NCBI GenBank assembly: GCA_037576215.1
Contig: JBANDB010000001.1
Location: forward strand, 3,844,001 to 3,908,000
Reading direction: 5' to 3'
DNA from: Armillaria gallica
Lineage: Eukaryota; Basidiomycota; Agaricomycetes; Agaricales; Physalacriaceae
DNA length: 64,000 bases
A program made the position numbers and the translations under genes. Shown here in pieces: positions 1 to 10,839 of this stretch (position 1 is its first letter; every line of letters starts with the position of its first letter). The notes below the pieces were generated by a model. The model saw nothing but the letters and a program-made list of their open reading frames with translations. It ran no database searches and was not told the DNA's origin.

Positions 1-693
1 TTCTCTGCAGGGACGTGGGTAAGGAGGGTGGAGGCGATGGTCTCTTTTGAAGGGAAAGTGTTGGGTTTGGCGGATGTGGGGACGGGAATGTCTAGTTTGA
101 GGGCCTTGGCATCGACGTCACCAACATCGACACCACCTTCGTGGGTGAAGAGGATGCTGTCGCCTTCACGCGACGAGTTGATGCAAACATAGTATTCTGT
201 GTTTGAGGGATGGGGAAGGAAGGGTTCCAGGATGAAAGACACGAGCGGGCCGGAGACCGCCTCAACCTGGAAGAACATTTTAGCCGACGCGTTTATCGAT
301 AAGAGAGTTGACGCACCTTTTGGACCTTGCCAGCCCTGTCACCGATCCAAGCCATCGCCTCGTCTATTGTCTTGTTGAGGGCCAAGAGACCGGCCTTGCC
401 TCGACGCTTGATGAGCTGATCGGGCTTGGCGACGAGCTTGACGCCAGACTCCCTGGTCCACGCTGGGAGCTCAGCGAGGCCAGTCGTCTGCTTGGTCTCC
501 TCATCAAAGAGGACCTGAGCGACACGAGGAAGAGCTGGGGTCGCACTCGTGCCGAGCTGGATGGACGAGTCGATGGTGGGCACACGAGTCAGCCAGTAGG
601 ATAGCAGGAGCTTGGCATCGTATTCACGGATGGCTGCAACGACGGTGAGCAGGATAAAAAATGAAGAAAAATGAACGTACGTTTGGAGGACAT
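1..693 (-). CDS. ATP-citrate lyase, N-terminal part (3' end outside window)
   Basis: Cytosolic enzyme that splits citrate with ATP and CoA into acetyl-CoA and oxaloacetate, feeding lipid synthesis. Exon 1 is only 13 nt (693-681) and joins exon 2 (633-317) to read MSSKPIREYDAKLLLSYWL, the family's N-terminus. Exon 2 carries the signature KPDQLIKRRGK. Exon 3 (266 to the window edge) reads EPFLPHPSNTEYYV, then HEGGVDVGDVDAKA, then ETIASTLLTHVPAE, all typical of the ATP-grasp/CoA-ligase half. Introns are phase-consistent: exons 1 and 2 together give exactly 110 codons. The ATG at 693 is the only start giving the conserved N-terminus. The gene runs off the left edge, so whether it encodes the fused animal-type enzyme or the small subunit of a two-subunit fungal enzyme cannot be told. 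Identity is secure. Confidence 0.93.
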
Positions 694-730
694 GGCAGGA
701 GTGGTTCAATCTTGGTGTTGGCTGATCTGC

Positions 731-745
731 ATTTATATATATTTT
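731..745 (-). promoter_or_regulatory. TATA-like element upstream of ATP-citrate lyase
   Basis: An AT run reading TATATATAAAT on the minus strand lies about 40-50 nt before the ATG at 693. Position and sequence suit a core promoter element; function is inferred. Nothing else is recognisable between 694 and 1072. Confidence 0.4.
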
Positions 746-1072
746 GCCTCTACGCCGGGCCCCCAATTTTCCCACGATGGAGACTGGTGCGGTTAGCTCT
801 CTTGTTCGTTGCCTGTTCTTGTGCGTCTCTGTCTCGCGTCTTTCCGGTCTGATTGATAGTCTTGCAGTGCTGGCTGTTCGAGCAATACAGCTGCTCATCG
901 TCTTGCACGGTCCGGGCAATACGGAGGAATAGAGCCAATGAATGATGTCCGAATGTATGCGGTTTTGTAAGTGGATTGATTGCACGCGATTGGGGATGTC
1001 CACCCGAGTCCGGTAATTGTGTTAATTGTAATATCCAAATAAAATAAAAATACGCGTTATATCGTGTCGTCG

Positions 1073-1264
1073 TTAATTCGAAGTTTCCTTTTCTTCGTCG
1101 CCCTCGTAAGGACTGCTCGATGAATTGATCCATTCTCCCAGCGCTTCTCTCTCTTGCGCGTCGAGCTTGCTCTTCTCCTCCTTGCTCTCGTTTGCTGTGC
1201 TCTTTTCATTGGCATCCCAATCCTCTGTTGTATGCCGGGTTAGGGTTCGCTCGCCTTCCGACAT
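1073..1264 (-). CDS. Small acidic hypothetical protein (63 aa)
   Basis: Not recognised. The reading frame starts MSEGERTLTRHTTEDWD, is rich in Glu, Lys and Ser and ends EGDEEKETSN. Upstream on the same strand, splice-like signals outline very small exons (about 1389-1378 and 1357-1315) separated by 28-45 nt gaps. They do not extend the frame, because stops intervene, so they would be 5' untranslated exons. The composition is protein-like and the stop is followed by an AT-rich tail. The longer uninterrupted frame on this strand (to about 1714) reads straight through these signals and looks non-coding. It could be a real micro-protein or a chance frame. Confidence 0.35.
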   Translation of the reverse strand: MSEGERTLTRHTTEDWDANEKSTANESKEEKSKLDAQEREALGEWINSSSSPYEGDEEKETSN

Positions 1265-2492
1265 TCTATGTCTGCAATTAATACCAGTTCCAACAAGACA
1301 AGGTCGACGCGTACCTCTAAAATAACCCTGCGTAATCGGTGTAAATGTTCTGCAACTTTCCAACATAGGAAACTTACCTCTTAGATGTCCTGCAAAACAA
1401 AGCGAATTGCTAGCGGACAAGGGGAATGCAATCTCAGACAGTCCGTCGTCGTCGTCGAAAGACAAGAGATGACTTCGGAGATTGCCAAATCCGGTTCTCG
1501 TGACCGTGAGACAACCATCGCGTCGCGTCGCGTGAACTAGCTTGTAACTATCACAAAACCAGCCAAAAACTAGCACTGCCTTTTCATATGGAACGTATTT
1601 CTGGGATTTGTTCGCGCGCGCGCTGAGGGAAGAATATTCTTCCCATTTTCTCTTATGCCTCGAGGTCCTCCTAACAGTATCAGTACACCGCGAGCAACCC
1701 AACATACGTTTCATAGTACAGCAACATGGTCGGAGCTATGCTGCATCAAACGGGGCTTTACCCAAGCAAGGTGAAACACGGAACACTATGCAAACCGCTA
1801 ACTCTTCTTGGTGATGATCAATTTTGCGGGGTTATCGAAGTTGCGGATACTGCATCAAATCTTAGCTACCCTTTCAATATGATACGGTAGTCTCTCCACT
1901 AGCTTGCCCGCTGTAAGACCAAGCGATGACAGCGACGGAGGAAGGTTCGAAGTGTGCCTTACAACGGCACTACAAATTTTCGTCGGCTTTCCTCGGACGT
2001 CGGGTTACCAGATGGGTTTTTGCGATAACCGCTAACGTACTATCTTCATAAGTATGTCTGCTTCAACGCCAACACTTCGCCTTTACTCAAGTATAACCCA
2101 CCGCTCAGCGCTCGCAAAGAGTCATTGACCGGCACCCTCTCTCAGCCGGACTCGGACTTCTCTCGGACTTTGGGAACCTGCCTCAGCACTTGCGAAGATC
2201 TGGTGCTGTCGCTGATATCTCACCTATATTTGACGTCTTCGGTGCTTTCGGAGCTTCCTTAACTTGTGTCAAGAACAAAATTATGCGCATTCAATCAATC
2301 ATTGTAAATGGTGCACACCGGCACCGCTTCGCGTTTGTTTTCGACGTTACACATATGATAGCGTCAATCAACGCCCCGTTCTTGTTCTTGTTACAACAAA
2401 TAGCCCATAACGATACAGACAGCCCTACATGTACAACAACGAAACATCCTATGCATACAACCAGCTGAAGAAAACACAAACGAAACCATCCA
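1265..2492. other. Intergenic stretch, no supported gene
   Basis: Apart from the possible 5' untranslated mini-exons of the small acidic frame (about 1315-1389), I see no coding signal, repeat or RNA gene here. Short frames on both strands lack family resemblance and splice support. Part will be the 3' flank of the dehydrogenase gene that ends at 2493. Confidence 0.5.
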
Positions 2493-3872
2493 CTACACCA
2501 GTAGCCCTTTCTTCTTCAAGAAACTCCTCCCAGTAGCATCCGCGCCCTTGATCGCATAAAAGACGACATCCACGTTAATCACTCGATCCAGATTCCAGAT
2601 GGTCTCGTTTTCAGAGCATGAGAGCTCCGCAACCTTTTTCAGCTGTTCGTCCGTCGCATCCTTGGCTCCAAGTTGCTCCAGGGTGATAGGCAAGTCAACA
2701 GAGATCATAAACTCGAGATATCGATCCATCTCTTCCTGAGACGCGTTGGACAAGATAAGCTGACAGATCGTACCAAAGTTGACTAGGACGACGGATTAGA
2801 TATGTATAGAAAGATAAGCAAACCGCTATACCTTTCTCGCCGTGCATGAGATGATGCGTGCCTTCGAGCGCAGTGAAACCGTTGTGAATCTTGGCAACGA
2901 CACTGAGCAATCACGCCAAGGAACGAATATGGACTTACAGCATGAGCAGCAGCCAAGCCGCCACTCTCAAAGCCAAGTCCAGAAAGCAACGTGTTTGCCT
3001 CGACAACAGCCTCCAACGCAGGGGTGATGGCGCCGACCTTGTTCGCCTCGTATGCGAGCTTCCCATACTTGAAGAGAATCTCCTCGCACTTGGAGGTGAT
3101 AGCACTTGACACAAGCGTAGGAAGTCCGCCTATCAGAGCTAAATTCACCGACCACGGGTCAGATCATGAGACGACCCACCACCAAAGTTGGTACTGTTCC
3201 TCGTCTCACGGGCCTCGACATGTGTCGCCAATGCATCGCCCATACCCGCGCTCAAGAACCGAGCAGGAGCATTGGCGACAATAGAGGTATCCACCAGCAC
3301 GACCGTGGGATTCGCATGGAAGAAGGAATATTGATCAAACTCGCCATTCGGAGTATACAGGACACTGAGAGCTGAGCAGGGTGCATCGGTAGAAGCGGTC
3401 GTCGGGAGGACGGCAGACGGGACGCCTAGTTTGTCGGCGACGGCTTTGGCAGTGTCGATGGTCTTGCCTCCTCCGAGAGCGATAACGAATTCGGCCTACA
3501 AGGTGTTAGCTCGTCTTCGTGGGATGCGCAGCCAGCCGAACCTTGCCCTGTGCACCGATTCCCTGTACTCGCGCGACCTCCTGAATCGAGGCTTCCCCGT
3601 TGAACTTGGCATACAGGACGGTCATTTTTGCCTCCTCCAACGCTGTCGTCAGCGCCGTTCCAGCTGCAAACGCGGTTCAATATACTTGACTTGGTATGTC
3701 GACCACGGCGCTCACCAATCTTGTACACCAATTCATCGGCAATCAGCAGTACAGTCTTGCCCAGTCTTCCCAGATACAGCGGTGCATTCTTGATGGCAGA
3801 AGGACCTTGAATGTACTTTGAGGGTGACTGAAAGAGCTTTTCGGTGACTGTGTTCTTCTTTAGAGGGGGCAT
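2493..3872 (-). CDS. Glycerol dehydrogenase-like, iron/zinc alcohol dehydrogenase family
   Basis: NAD-dependent polyol dehydrogenase of the GldA type, expected to oxidise glycerol to dihydroxyacetone or a related substrate. Six exons give about 365 residues, the usual GldA length. Order of signatures: N-terminal [14 protein letters not shown]; the nucleotide motif [46 protein letters not shown], which supplies the metal-binding Asp; [10 protein letters not shown] joined across an intron to IHNGF (first metal His); and HHLMHGEKV (second metal His). All metal ligands are present, so the enzyme should be active. The C-terminus reads [11 protein letters not shown]. One donor, NFG|gtgggt, is weaker than the others but keeps the frame. 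No signal peptide is seen, so a cytosolic location is likely. It diverges from the neighbouring cystathionine gamma-synthase-like gene, sharing about 490 bp of upstream DNA. Confidence 0.9.
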
Positions 3873-3914
3873 GGTGGAATGCGCGAAAGGCGACTCGAGG
3901 GAAATTTAAAGGGG

Positions 3915-3924
3915 CTTTATATAG
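3915..3924 (-). promoter_or_regulatory. TATA box of the glycerol dehydrogenase-like gene
   Basis: CTATATAAAG on the minus strand lies 43-52 nt before the ATG at 3872. It is a good core-promoter match in sequence and distance; its use is inferred. Confidence 0.5.
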
Positions 3925-4265
3925 TCACGGGCCGGACCGTGATCCAACAGCTTGAACGTTACGACATGATATGGTAAATATTTATTCAGCGGGTTCTTGC
4001 TACCGCCCCTCCAATTCTTATTATTCGGTACTCGGACGCAAAGGTGCCCTGTCGTTGTCGTCATTAACTTCTCCCGAGGCTCACCGTTTCATCATCGCTG
4101 TTTAAAATGATTCCTATATTTATCCTTCCCTTGGACAAACCGTTGACTTTCGTTATCCGTTCACAGAGAAACTGGATAGCTATGGAATGAAATGCCTTCG
4201 TCTTACGGCGCAGGTATGTTGCCTATACATGTTTTGAACGGCAGACCTCAACCCTGTTTCTGCAG

Positions 4266-4286
4266 ATGAACAATCGGCTCAGCTGA
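4266..4286 (+). promoter_or_regulatory. Upstream ORF (MNNRLS) in leader of first CGS-like gene
   Basis: ATG AAC AAT CGG CTC AGC TGA sits 80 nt before the main start at 4367. It is preceded by a CTGCAG acceptor-like sequence, so it may begin the second exon of a 5' leader intron. It is repeated exactly in the second copy (8685-8705), in a leader that has barely diverged. A translational control role is inferred. Confidence 0.4.
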
Positions 4287-4366
4287 TAAAGTGTTACGTA
4301 CCGTACCGCACCTAGTGACATCCCGGGCTACCGCTACACTCGCCATCCTCACTCCCTCCTCCCACA

Positions 4367-6356
4367 ATGAACACTAGCCCACCAGTAACCGGCGGCACCA
4401 AGCCCGTCGGAGCAGCAGTACCCCCAAATTCCCCACACGCAGTCATAAACTCCTTGCCTACTTGGCTCGATGTCGTCGAATACATGGATAACAAAGAGTG
4501 GGCCATAAAAGCTTTGAAAACCGCATATCCACGAGTACAGCTCCATACCCATGTTGCGCAGGTGCGTAGACCCACAAGAGCCCAAATCATCGCATCGCTC
4601 ATTCTACCATATACTAGCTCAGTAAAATCTGCTCTGATCTGCATGGATCTCAGGGCGAGGAATGCCTGCTCTTCCCCTCGTCCAGGATAGCCAAACATTG
4701 TCAAGAGTACATACGAAAGGAATCCGATGATACGGGAGAATCGCGGGTCTTACATTTCGAATTACCGTTCAAGGACGATCCAACCACCTCCCACCTTTTT
4801 CCCGATGGCATTCCCCACATTTTCGCCGTTTTTTGCCCATCTACTTCATTCTCTCGGGCTATGCAATTCTGGCTATACACAGGAACAGGAATATCTTCGC
4901 GCTTGGCCGAAAATTGTCTGTCTTTGTTGCCAGAAGGATTGGTTGATCATAGCGCTTTGACTATACCAATTTCACCCCGGAGTTGGCGAGATGCGGACTA
5001 CTATCACGTACACAAGCCATTGGAATCAGGCGCGAAAGCCAAGGCTATCATTCAGAGCCTCTTTTCTGGCATCATCGGTGATGGTCCAGATAACATACGA
5101 GGTGTCCCGTACGTCTCACCCGACGACGTTTACCTCTATTCATCCGGCATGAATGCCATATGGGAAGCATATATGATGATCCTTCATACCCAGTCGAAGG
5201 AGCGAAAGTGCGCCGTATTAAAGTAAGAGCCATCCAGTCGAGTATCTATCCCTTTGAAACGTATCCCCCAGCCTCCTCTTCACACATACCCACGGCGTGC
5301 TAGAGAATTGGGGACCTGGATACCACTTCTTTTCGAACGGCTCCATCGACGACTTGGAAGCCTTCCTCACTCTCGAGCGCGCACAAAACCCCAGTCAACC
5401 ACCCATTTCCGCATTGTATATCGATTTCCCGTCCAACCCTCTCTTGCGGTCTCCTGATCTTTCTCGTCTGAGAAAACTAGCAGACCAATACGGTTTCCCG
5501 ATCATCATTGACGAAACAGTGGGAAACTTTCTCACTGTACAATTACTCCCCTATGCGGACCTCGTCACTTGCAGCCTTACCAAAGTTTTCAGCGGACTCG
5601 CGAATGTAATGGGTGGGGCGTGAGTATTTCGTCTGCATTCTCCCTTCCTGAAATAACAATCCTCGTTCACCCTTCTCAGCTTCCTTCTAAATCCTGCCTC
5701 TAAGCATTACCGCACGTTCAAAACATACCTGGACGCCAACTACGAATACACTTACTTCAGCGGGGACGCCATCTGCATGGAGGCAAACTCGCGGGATATG
5801 AAACGGCGTGTCCGAATGATTGACCATAACGCGGAAGCCATAGCTGATCTCTGCTACAACGATTCGTCGAGCAAAGGGTCAGTCATCGATCGAGTTCTGT
5901 ATTCCAAATACCACATGCGGGAGCTCTACGAGCGTTGCTGGTCGAAACACACTATTGACCCGGGATACGGAGGTCTCCTCACGCTGGTCTTCACATCCAC
6001 GGCTGCCGCCGCAGCGTTCTACGATGCGTTGACATGCTACAAAGCCATCTCATTCGGCACGGTGTTCACACTCGCCACTCCGTTTGCCGAGGCAGGGTTT
6101 CACGATAGAATGGAATGGGCACAAGAGAATGGAATAGATTATGCGTCGGTAAGCTTCGTCTGTATCCTGCCCTATTCCTACGTCTGACATGTCATAGGTC
6201 CGCTTCAGCATCGGCTTGGAAGACTTGACGAGTCTGAAGGACTGCTTCAAAGTGGCTCTCTCAAATGCTGAAGACGCAGAAAGGAAGGAGGCGAGCATCC
6301 CTCCCGAGGCGCGGATTAGGATAGTCACACCACGCCCATCCTTGGCCGCCGCCTGA
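4367..6356 (+). CDS. Cystathionine gamma-synthase-like PLP enzyme, copy 1
   Basis: Member of the Cys/Met-metabolism PLP-dependent family. The fungal Str2-type enzymes join cysteine to an activated homoserine ester in methionine transsulfuration. Five exons give about 580 residues. The N-terminus has PPNSPHAV...SLPTWLDVVEY, followed by a YPRVQLHTHVAQ block. Later come SSGMNAIWEA, IIIDETVGNF with the PLP-contacting Asp, CSLTKVFSGLANVMGGA with the Schiff-base Lys, and a C-terminal VRFSIGLEDLTSL motif. Introns follow codons for AQ, LK(N), GG(A) and YAS. An in-frame TGA at 4316 and the family N-terminus fix the start at 4367. It has a tandem copy at 8786. Catalytic residues look intact; exact substrate preference is unproven. 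Confidence 0.87.
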
Positions 6357-6711
6357 TTGTGGGATGCCTAGAGATGTTTTCCATACCATTACCTATCTTC
6401 GACACTTTTCTCCTTTCCCACTACCTGAATAAATAACCGAAGACTTATCAACGACTTCCACCGTGGACAGTATATGACTTCCTGAGACACCGGGAGATCC
6501 TCGTTGGCGAAGTCCGTCCGGAAATGAGCGAAGACATGATGGTATAGAGAGATAGGTAAACATTCAGTATTCTGAGGCTTGTCATCGGCGTAACGGCAAT
6601 CAAATATGGGTCGTTTCCTGCCCTAATGATCTTTGTAACCTGTTGACTTGGCTTGTGAAGGTGTTGGTCCTCGGAAAGCGTTTCTTGGAAATCTATCTTA
6701 ACAGTCTGCGG
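6357..6711. other. Intergenic, 3' flank of first CGS-like gene
   Basis: No coding frame or repeat recognised. The sequence downstream of the stop does not match the flank of copy 2 beyond a few tens of bases (GATTGTGGGATGCC is shared), so the right edge of the duplicated unit lies about here. Confidence 0.45.
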
Positions 6712-7360
6712 TCATATCCCCGACACGTACAAGTCATGGATTCGATCCAGCATCTCTTCGGACTCTGAGTCCAAATCTGGAGGTTTAAGAACGAATACAA
6801 AATCAAGTAGAGTGTCGCCTGCTTCGTTTTGTCTACGCCTAGAAAGCTGGACTGCCACTAGGGCCAGCGAGCGGGTTATTGCCAGTCTCCCAGTCAAGGA
6901 CTGTCGTCGGTTCGTAACTAATGCTGCAAAGCTGAGCTAGGATTTTGACAGTATAAGGAGAGTTGGATCCTCTCTAGCGACCATTCGCCAACTCGCTTGA
7001 ATGTCGACATGCCTTCGACGCGCTCAAAGAAACTTTCCATAGCATCGCTAACCCCAGGCACCCTTGATTCATCAGCAGGTTGAAGAACAGGACAGTGTTG
7101 TACTGTTTCGACTTGGTGGGGTCATAGATGCCACAGTAGAAGGTTTCCATGCTGAAAGGAAGCAAGTCAAGTGAATTCGGGGTTTACCGACCGGCCAAAT
7201 TTATTTGTGTTCATGAGCGATTCTTGGTCCCGGATCACCGCGTACAGGATATCCGGATGAAAGGAATACCGTTAGCAAAGGCAAAAGGTCAACGGGTCAC
7301 CCTCACAGCAGGTATCGGCCTGGTGACCGTTCAGGGTGGGCACTCGTTGCCACATGCTCG
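6712..7360 (-). pseudogene. Remnant of an unrecognised multi-exon gene
   Basis: Several minus-strand pieces read like protein but do not join cleanly. From 5' to 3' they are WQRVPTLNGHQADTCCE, then HPDILYAVIRDQESLMNTNK, then METFYCGIYDPTKSKQYN ending FFNLLMNQG, then in another frame VPGVSDAMESFFERVEGMS, and finally LKPPDLDSESEEMLDRIHDL before a stop at 6712. Between blocks there are frame changes without adequate splice sites; a 26-nt gap is too short for an intron. I could not match it to a family. It lies between the two tandem CGS-like genes and is probably a decayed gene, although an intact gene with unusual introns is not excluded. Confidence 0.35.
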
Positions 7361-8153
7361 CTGGTAATCCGAGTCACATCAACAGAAGAGGTTTTCCGTC
7401 CATTTCACTGGGTGTCGCACGCTCCAAAAGGAGCAAAAAGAATAAAAAAAGAAAGGCTTCGGGAAACCATCAGAGACCAAAAAGCGGCTGTCCCGACATC
7501 AATTTTCGTCAACTTTAATGGCCAAGGGAGTGTAAATGGAGTGCTCTTTGAGCTTTCCATTTCATATTTTCGGCTCAGGTAAGCTTAATGTGCATTGAAA
7601 CAGGTATATGACTATGTTACAAGACTTTCCTACTGTACAATCATGAGAATAAATTGTAATAGCGTCCACACCCGAAGGATGGACCCGGTATGATAAAGTA
7701 TGAATTTGTTGCGGTGTAAACATCTTTTCTGACCATTTCTCCTGCATGCTTGCTGCACGCAATCCTGTTCACAAGCTTCCTTTCGAGCTTGTTGGTTTCA
7801 AATTTAAGTGAATGGATGTGCAGAGGAGGAGGAAAGTACATCTAAATATACTCACAGCATCTAGCAGAATCTATACATGGGGAGGACATGCAAGCATAAG
7901 AGCCGTCGCAGCGCGTCGCGGGCAGTCCATGCTAACTCGGAAATATCGGACCGATGGCAGATAACATAGGGGCATGGTAGATAACTGTTGGCAGGAAAAA
8001 AGCTTTTTCTCAAGTATCGTGCTACACAGGATTCTTTGTTTTCCACAACTTTAGCAGTACATTAATCATTGTATATTGCATCTACAGTTAAATTTTAGGG
8101 CCTAAAGGTAAAGCAATGGTACCAGGAAAAATCAACAAAAGCGTGGAGTATTA
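7361..8153. other. Intergenic between the tandem CGS-like genes
   Basis: No supported gene. The AT-rich stretch (about 7560-8150) has only short shadow frames. Confidence 0.45.
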
Positions 8154-8387
8154 CTACCCTTTATGGGTATGGCAGATAACTGGCAGATAACTGACCGTGG
8201 AAACCCAGCGAAACCGGCGGTAAACCACAGAAGATGTGCCGTCGCTGGTGAGATACAGAAGGGACATCCGGGATATCACGTACCAGAGCGTCCAGCAGAG
8301 CCTGTACTTCAGATCTTCGGATCCGATGTCGGACAAGGTATGCTGATATTCATCCTTGCTTGTATCTGGTGCTGATGGACATGTCAT
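8154..8387 (-). pseudogene. Fragment of an unrecognised coding sequence
   Basis: An open minus-strand frame contains the protein-like stretch SDIGSEDLKYRLCWTLWYVI followed by SLLYLTSDGTSSVVYRRFRW. It ends at a stop after a low-complexity repeat of GGCAGATAACT. No start, partner exons or family match could be found. It lies just upstream of the duplicated CGS unit and looks like debris of an interrupted gene. Confidence 0.25.
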
Positions 8388-8684
8388 CGCCTAGGTAGAT
8401 GCTGAATCTGCGACGCCCATCCCCAATATTTAAGCTGACTCCGGATTCCGAAAAGGGTGCCTCACAGCTATAATACTTCCTTTCGGGAGGAATATAACTC
8501 TTATTATTCAGTACTCCGTCGTTTTCCCAGGCAGCGTCATCATCACTATTTAAAATGTTTCGCTTAACAATCGACTTTCGCCATGCACCCACAAACAGTC
8601 ATGGAAACTGGATAGCGTGTTATCGTTCAGGTGTGTTGATCCTATACATATTTTCAATAGCAGACCTCAACCCTGTTTCTGTAG

Positions 8685-8705
8685 ATGAACAATCGGCTCA
8701 GCTGA
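8685..8705 (+). promoter_or_regulatory. Upstream ORF (MNNRLS) in leader of second CGS-like gene
   Basis: Identical in sequence to the upstream ORF of copy 1 at 4266 and at the same spacing from the main ATG. The acceptor-like CTGCAG before it in copy 1 is CTGTAG here, still ending in AG. Confidence 0.4.
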
Positions 8706-8785
8706 TAAAGTGTTACGTACCGTACCGCACCTAGTGACATCCCGGGCTACCACTACACTCGCCATCCTCGCTCCCCCCTCCCACA

Positions 8786-10767
8786 ATGAACACTAGCCCA
8801 CCAGTAACCGGCGGCACCGAGCCCTTCGGAGCAGCAGTACCCCCGAATTCCCCACACGTAGTCACACACTCCTTGCCTACTTGGCTCGATGTCGTCGAAT
8901 ACATGGATAACAAAGAGTGGGCTATAAAAGCTATGAAAACCTCATATCCACGAGTACAGCTTCATAGCCATGTCGAACAGGTGTGTAGACCCACAAGAGC
9001 CTAAACTATAGCATTTCTCATTCTGCCATCTGCTAGCTCAATAAAATCTGCTTTGATCTGTATGGATCGCAGGGTGAGGAGTGCCTGCTCTTCCCCTCGT
9101 CTAGGATAGCCGAACATTGCCATGGGTTCATACAAAGGCAGCCCGACGATGCGGGAGAACCGCGGGTCTTACGCATCGAGTTGCCGTTCAAGGACGATCC
9201 AACCACTTCCCTCCTTTTTCCCGATAGCGTTCCCGACATGTTCGCCGTTTTTTGTCCATATAGTTCATTCCCTCGAGCTATGCAATTCTGGATGTACACA
9301 GGAACAGGAATATCCTCACGCTTAGCCGAACATTGTCTATCCTTGTTGCCAGAAGGATTGGTTGATCATAGCGCTTTGACTATACCAATTTCACCCCGGA
9401 GTTGGCGAGATGCGGACTACTATCACGTACACAAGCCGTTGAAATCAGGTGTGAAAGCCAAGGCTATCATTCAGAACCTCTTTTCTGGTATAATCGGTGA
9501 TGGTCCAGATAATATACGAGGTGTCCCGTACGTCTCACCCGACGATGTTTACCTCTATTCATCCGGCATGAATGCCATATGGGAGGCGCATATGATGATC
9601 CTTCATACCCAGTCGAAGGAGCGAAAGTGTGCTGCATTAAAGTAAGACTCCTCCGCGCAAATTTCTATCCCTCTGAAACATATCATACAGCCTCCTCTAT
9701 GCACATACTCATCGCGTGCTAGAGAATTGGGGACCTGGATACCACTTCTTTTCGAACGGCTCCATCGACGACTTGGAAGCCTTCCTCACTTCCGAGCACG
9801 TGCCAAACCCCAGTCAACCACCCATTTCCGCATTGTATATCGATTTCCCGTCAAACCCTCTCTTACGGTCTCCTGATCTTTCACGTCTGAGAAAATTAGC
9901 AGACCAATACGGCTTCCCAATCATCATCGACGAGACAGTGGGAAACTTTCTCACTGTACAATTACTCCCCTACGCAGACATCGTTACTTGCAGCCTTACC
10001 AAGGTTTTCAGCGGACTCGCGAATGTAATGGGTGGAGCGTGAGTATTTCATCTACATTCTACGTTCCTGAGGTAACACCCTTCTCAGCTTCCTTCTCAAT
10101 CCTGCCTCGAAGCATTACCGCACGTTCAAAACATACCTAGACGCCAACTACGAATATACTTACTTCAGCGAGGACGCCATCTGCATAGAAGCAAATTCGC
10201 GGGATATGAAACGGCGTGTACGATTGATCGACCATAACACGGAGGCCATAGCTGACCTCTGCTACAACGACTCGTCGAGAGCAGGGTCAGTCATCAATCG
10301 AGTACTGTACCCCAAATACCACATGCGGGAGCTCTACGAGCGTTGCTGGTCGAAACACACTACTGACCCGGGATACGGAGGTCTCTTCACGCTGGTCTTC
10401 ACATCTACCGCTGCCGCCGCAGCGTTTTACGATGCATTGGCATGCTACAAGGCTATATCATTCGGCACGGTGTTCACACTCGCCGTTCCATTTGCCGAAG
10501 TGGGGTACCACAATAGAATGGAATGGGCACAAGAGAATGGAATAGATTATGCGTCGGTAAGCTTCATCTGTATTCTGCCCTATTCTCATGTCTGACATAT
10601 CATAGGTCCGCTTCAGCATCGGTTTGGAAGACTTGACAAGTCTAAAGGACTGCTTCAAAGTGGCTCTCTCAAATGCTGAGGACGCAGAAAGGAAGGAGGC
10701 GAGCATCCCTCCCGAGGCGCGAATTAAGATAATCACGTCACGCCCGTCCTTGGAAGCCGCCGCCTGA
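8786..10767 (+). CDS. Cystathionine gamma-synthase-like PLP enzyme, copy 2
   Basis: Tandem paralogue of the gene at 4367 with the same five-exon layout and nearly the same protein. PLP motifs IIIDETVGNF and CSLTKVFSGLANVMGGA are intact, and so is the C-terminal VRFSIGLEDLTSL. Differences are scattered substitutions: GTEPFGAAV for GTKPVGAAV, MKTSYPRVQLHSH near exon 1's end, an altered stretch HCHGFIQRQPDDAGEP in exon 2, and CIEANSRD for CMEANSRD. No frame break is seen. Similarity extends about 300 bp upstream (from roughly 8480, matching about 4000), so the whole transcription unit was duplicated. Both copies therefore probably remain functional; differential use is unknown. Confidence 0.87.
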
Positions 10768-10839
10768 TTGTGGGATGCCCTTGTTAGCTCAAGATGTTTT
10801 CCATAGCGTTCATAGTTGTACATAGCTCCCGAAAGACGG

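Noticed and set aside
293..1003. Long open minus-strand frame (236 codons) as one gene
   Set aside because: It reads through two real introns and the promoter of ATP-citrate lyase; only 633-317 is an exon.
1265..1714. Extension of the acidic frame to a 213-residue protein
   Set aside because: The upstream part ignores clear splice signals and has no protein-like composition.
4312..4704. Minus-strand frame opposite the first exon of the CGS-like gene
   Set aside because: Shadow of the plus-strand exon; the same shadow recurs opposite the second copy.
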